From: Pseudomonadota bacterium
GTDB taxonomy: Bacteria > Pseudomonadota > Gammaproteobacteria > Burkholderiales > Burkholderiaceae_B
Assembly: GCA_023388835.1 (NCBI GenBank)
Contig: JAEWFK010000056.1
Coordinates: 1 to 16,665 of the forward strand
DNA length: 16,665 nucleotides
Direction: 5' to 3'
The notes below the pieces were generated by a model. That model was given only the letters and a program-made list of their open reading frames with translations, did not search any database and was not told the origin of the DNA. Both the position numbers and the translations under genes were made by a program. Below are positions 13,988 through 16,665 of this stretch, piece after piece (the first letter of the stretch is position 1; the number at the start of each line of letters is the position of its first letter).

Positions 13988-15903
13988 GCGGTATTTCCTT
14001 TAGGCGAAGTCGGTTGCAATGGAAGCACAATGTGCGAAGCTCGTAGACCGTCGACGAAGACGGTTTGCTGGGCAATCCTGGTGTGCGAATGGGCACCCAG
14101 GGGTTCACCGGTATTGGGGTTGACGTCATACTCAGGGAAACTTGCGCTCGAGATGTCCAACCTGATCCGGTGCCCCGCCTTGAAGATGTTGCTGGTGGGA
14201 TTAAGCTCGATGGAAATGGCATACTCCCGTCCCGGTTCAATCAGCTCGCCCGTGGCGCGGTTGTCGCGATAGCGCATGCGCAGAATCCCTTCCGATAGAA
14301 GTAAGGCCACGCCTTGGGGATGGGCCTCGCTAACCGGGTAGACGTCGATCAGCTTGGCCGTGAAATCCGTATCGGGCGCAGACGAAGACACATGCAGCTG
14401 TACTGATAGGGGCCCGGTTACCTCACATGCCTCGTTTAACGGCGCCGTCTGGAAGGTCAACACGTCGTCGCGCACATTGAGGGGCTCATCGCTACCGCGA
14501 CAGGCCGTCATCGTGGGCCGGCAGCGCTGGTCGCGTGGCCCGGGAATCACAAAGGCGGGAAAGGTTTCGCTTTGAAGGCTGCTCGCCCCGACGCCCGGGC
14601 AGGGGTCTTCGGGATTGAAGAGATAAGTGAGCGGGGTCGCGTGTATCGGCGGGCGCTGCGTATCCAGGCGGCCATCCGCATGCAGATAAAAGGGCGTGGC
14701 TTGCGTGCCGGGTAGCGGCCACTGCGTGGCGCTACGCCATTGGCCACCGTGAAATATGCGGCCCTCAGGCGTCTGATGACCGTCGCCCAGGCCCATAACG
14801 AAATAGCGCAGCGGCGCTTCATCGCCGGCACCGTTGTCCTTGCCTCGCACGAACCGATCCAGCCAGGCGAGCCACACCTTGTTGATCGGCCCGTGCTGCG
14901 CGGCGGCCGGGCCGAACTCAGCTTCCCCAGCATGGGTGGCTTCGAGCATGGCCGGGCTGTGAACCCAGGGCCCCACGATCAACCGGACCGGTTGCGCGCT
15001 ACGCTCTCCCAGTTCGCGCAGCTTGTCAAAGTTGGCATTGGCGTGGTGGGCAAACCAGCCCGACGTCATCAAGACGGCCACATCGGTGGGGTAGTCATCC
15101 CAGCGGCCCTCAAGCCGTACCGTGGGGTTGTGCCAGTACGGCGTGTCGTCGGCCGTTTCCAGCATGGAAAAATAGACATCCTCATAGGCGGGAGCCATCG
15201 CCAACGGTGACTGGCCCCGCTTCAAAGGCAATTCGTCTGCCCAGTGCGCTGAACGCTCGCGCATCGCGGTGAGCGCGTCTCTTACCTCGGGATTCTTGCG
15301 CGCTTCCGGGCTTTGCAGACCGTGCTCAATCGCCCAGGGCAACGCAACGCCTACGTTGAATGCGCCATGGTAGCGAAACATCCGCCGGCGATAGTCGGTG
15401 CCCGAATCGCGCTGGACCTGGGCTCGAAGGCCGGCCGGGTGATGCAGGGCCAGGGCGTGCTGATTGGCTGCACTGAACGAGCCCCCCACTGTACCGAGCT
15501 GCCCATTGCACCAAGGTTGAGCAATGAGCCAGTTCCAGGTGTCGGTCCCGTCCACGCCTTCGTCGGGATGGTTGGTCATCATGTGAAAGTTGCCCTGCGA
15601 GGCACCGCGCCCCCGCACGTCCTGAATCACGAAGATGTATCCGGCCTGGGCCGCGGCAATACCAAAGGCGCGAAAGCGCTCGATCGTCCTGTCGTAGGGG
15701 GTGCGCTCAAGAATGACGGGCAACGCCGTATCTGGCAGGGCCGGCGATGGCGCGGGAAAGAAAGCATCTGCCACCAGTACGGCGCCATCGCCCATTGCCA
15801 CTGGAATGCCGCGCGCAATATATACCCCTTCGCTTAGCAACTCCACCGATTCAGAATTTTCTCGCAGGTGAATGAAGGGGCTGGGCGGCGACGAGTCTGT
15901 CAT
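13984..15903 (-). CDS. CocE/NonD-family hydrolase (X-Pro dipeptidyl-peptidase S15 type)
   Basis: A 639-residue alpha/beta-hydrolase with a C-terminal jelly-roll. Features of the family: ERTPYDR with oxyanion tyrosine Y70, VIQDVRGRGASQG at about 92-104, a nucleophile-type serine S142 in GTVGGSFSAANQ, histidine H315 in VGPWVHS, and the C-terminal domain with HRIRLDISSASFPEYDVNPNTG seen as RLDISSASFPEYDVNPNTG. In CocE the third triad member is an Asp in a GWYD motif shortly before the His; here the motif reads SGWFAHHA, with A285 at that place. Members cleave esters, amides or acyl groups. No signal peptide is seen, so it is probably cytoplasmic. It is divergent from a LysR regulator gene and overlaps the Bug receptor gene. 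Activity is uncertain because of the missing Asp. Confidence 0.9.
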   Translation of the reverse strand: MTDSSPPSPFIHLRENSESVELLSEGVYIARGIPVAMGDGAVLVADAFFPAPSPALPDTALPVILERTPYDRTIERFRAFGIAAAQAGYIFVIQDVRGRGASQGNFHMMTNHPDEGVDGTDTWNWLIAQPWCNGQLGTVGGSFSAANQHALALHHPAGLRAQVQRDSGTDYRRRMFRYHGAFNVGVALPWAIEHGLQSPEARKNPEVRDALTAMRERSAHWADELPLKRGQSPLAMAPAYEDVYFSMLETADDTPYWHNPTVRLEGRWDDYPTDVAVLMTSGWFAHHANANFDKLRELGERSAQPVRLIVGPWVHSPAMLEATHAGEAEFGPAAAQHGPINKVWLAWLDRFVRGKDNGAGDEAPLRYFVMGLGDGHQTPEGRIFHGGQWRSATQWPLPGTQATPFYLHADGRLDTQRPPIHATPLTYLFNPEDPCPGVGASSLQSETFPAFVIPGPRDQRCRPTMTACRGSDEPLNVRDDVLTFQTAPLNEACEVTGPLSVQLHVSSSAPDTDFTAKLIDVYPVSEAHPQGVALLLSEGILRMRYRDNRATGELIEPGREYAISIELNPTSNIFKAGHRIRLDISSASFPEYDVNPNTGEPLGAHSHTRIAQQTVFVDGLRASHIVLPLQPTSPKGNTA

Positions 15904-16039
15904 GTCTTATAGGCGCGTGGAGCGATCGTTTGAAGATGAAACGATGGTAGGGAGCGCGACATTTACTGTAAAGTGATATTTAATTCACATTACATAACTG
16001 AACGGTATTTTTCGTTCCTTAAGTTTTAAGGGAAGTTTC
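15904..16039. promoter_or_regulatory. Divergent promoter region with two adjoining dyads (LysR control)
   Basis: This A+T-rich gap separates the hydrolase and LysR starts. TTTAC-T-GTAAA (15962-15972) is a perfect palindrome and is directly followed by GTGA-N8-TCAC (15973-15988). Such tandem dyads in a divergent gap are typical of LysR binding sites, although neither gives the exact T-N11-A spacing. A possible promoter for the LysR gene is TTCACA (15984-15989), 16 bases, TATTTT (16006-16011). Confidence 0.5.
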
Positions 16040-16665
16040 ATGGATGGTGAGACCCGCCTGGCAGCACACCGGCTGAAACTTCGGCATTTCCACTTCGTGG
16101 CGGCCCTGGCCGCCACGGGCAGTATGGCTCGCACCGCCGACCGCCTTTCGGTCAGTTATCCGGCAGTGGTCAAGACTCGCCTTGAAATCGAGGAAGTGCT
16201 GGGCGCCAAGCTCACGCAAGGCCGGGGTGATGGAGCGACCTTGACTGATATCGGCGCATGTCTGGTGTCGGCAAGCCACCGTATTCTGAACGAGCTCGAT
16301 TGCGCTGCCCAAGAGATAGCGGCCTTGCAGGGTGGCTTGAACGGCCACGTCATTGTGGGCGTACGCTCGCTGGACGCCTTGCGCTGGCTCGCGCCTCGCA
16401 TCACGCAGTTCCGCGCCGGTTTCCCCGGCGTCTCGATTTCGTTTGTCGATGGCCTGCACGAGAGCGTGGCGCGCGGCGAAGTTGATCTGGGAATCGCCAG
16501 AGCCGGCCCGGCCCGTTGGCCGAATGAGCTCGTGCTCCAGCCATTGTTCGCCATCCGCTCGGTGATTGTTGCAAGTGGCGCATACAGGCAGGCGAGCCTG
16601 GATTGGCCCGCGCTGCTGCAAGCGGCCTGGGTGCTGCCCCCTGTGGGCACGCCGCTGCGCGACAA
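16040..16665 (+). CDS. LysR-family transcriptional regulator, N-terminal part (runs off the right edge)
   Basis: The frame from ATG 16040 is open for 208 codons to the window end. Residues of about 12-72 form the LysR winged helix-turn-helix (LKLRHFHFVAALAATGSMAR, then TADRLSVSYPAVVKTRLEIE and LTDIGACLV). A linker follows, then the start of the periplasmic-binding-like effector domain (GHVIVGVRSLDALRWLAP, and the FPGVSISFVDG and VARGEVDLGIAR blocks). The ribosome binding site AAGGGA lies 6 bases upstream. It is divergent from the hydrolase/Bug unit and is the likely activator of that unit, responding to a related small molecule. The C-terminal third is outside the window. Confidence 0.9.
   Translation, partial: MDGETRLAAHRLKLRHFHFVAALAATGSMARTADRLSVSYPAVVKTRLEIEEVLGAKLTQGRGDGATLTDIGACLVSASHRILNELDCAAQEIAALQGGLNGHVIVGVRSLDALRWLAPRITQFRAGFPGVSISFVDGLHESVARGEVDLGIARAGPARWPNELVLQPLFAIRSVIVASGAYRQASLDWPALLQAAWVLPPVGTPLRD

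Overview
The window looks like chromosome from a Burkholderiales bacterium of the Alcaligenaceae type (Bordetella/Achromobacter-like). This is inferred from the high G+C coding sequence, a flagellin N-terminus of the beta-proteobacterial kind at the left edge, and an orphan Bug/TctC-type periplasmic binding protein on the right. No rRNA, tRNA, CRISPR array or intact insertion sequence was seen.

Region 1 (1-369): the 5' end of a flagellin gene running leftward off the window, with a near-consensus sigma-28 promoter about 130 bases upstream and a leader that can fold into two hairpins.

Region 2 (370-10558): a catabolic locus. A leftward GntR/FCD regulator faces a long rightward operon across a 159-base gap holding two copies of the palindrome TGATGCATCA. 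The operon encodes an aminoglycoside-phosphotransferase-fold kinase of the hydroxylysine-kinase type, a class-III PLP enzyme with the phospho-lyase signature MGKPMGNGHP, a complete Dpp/Opp-type ABC importer (binding protein, two permeases, one fused double ATPase), an acetylpolyamine-amidohydrolase-like zinc deacetylase and a short-chain dehydrogenase. Together these suggest import of an amino-alcohol (possibly N-acetylated), deacetylation, O-phosphorylation, then elimination of phosphate and ammonia to an aldehyde. Candidate substrates are 5-hydroxylysine derivatives or (acetyl-)2-hydroxyputrescine. This is the most interesting system in the window.

Region 3 (10559-12991): a decayed accessory stretch, lower in G+C at its left end. 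It holds an intact HigA-like antitoxin whose HigB-like toxin partner is broken by two in-frame TAA codons, a degraded SAM methyltransferase with its terminator still visible, and about 700 bases with no recognisable gene.

Region 4 (12992-16665): a leftward two-gene unit (CocE/NonD-type hydrolase overlapping a Bug-family solute receptor), divergent from a LysR regulator that runs off the right edge. The hydrolase lacks the usual catalytic aspartate in its GW[YF]D motif.
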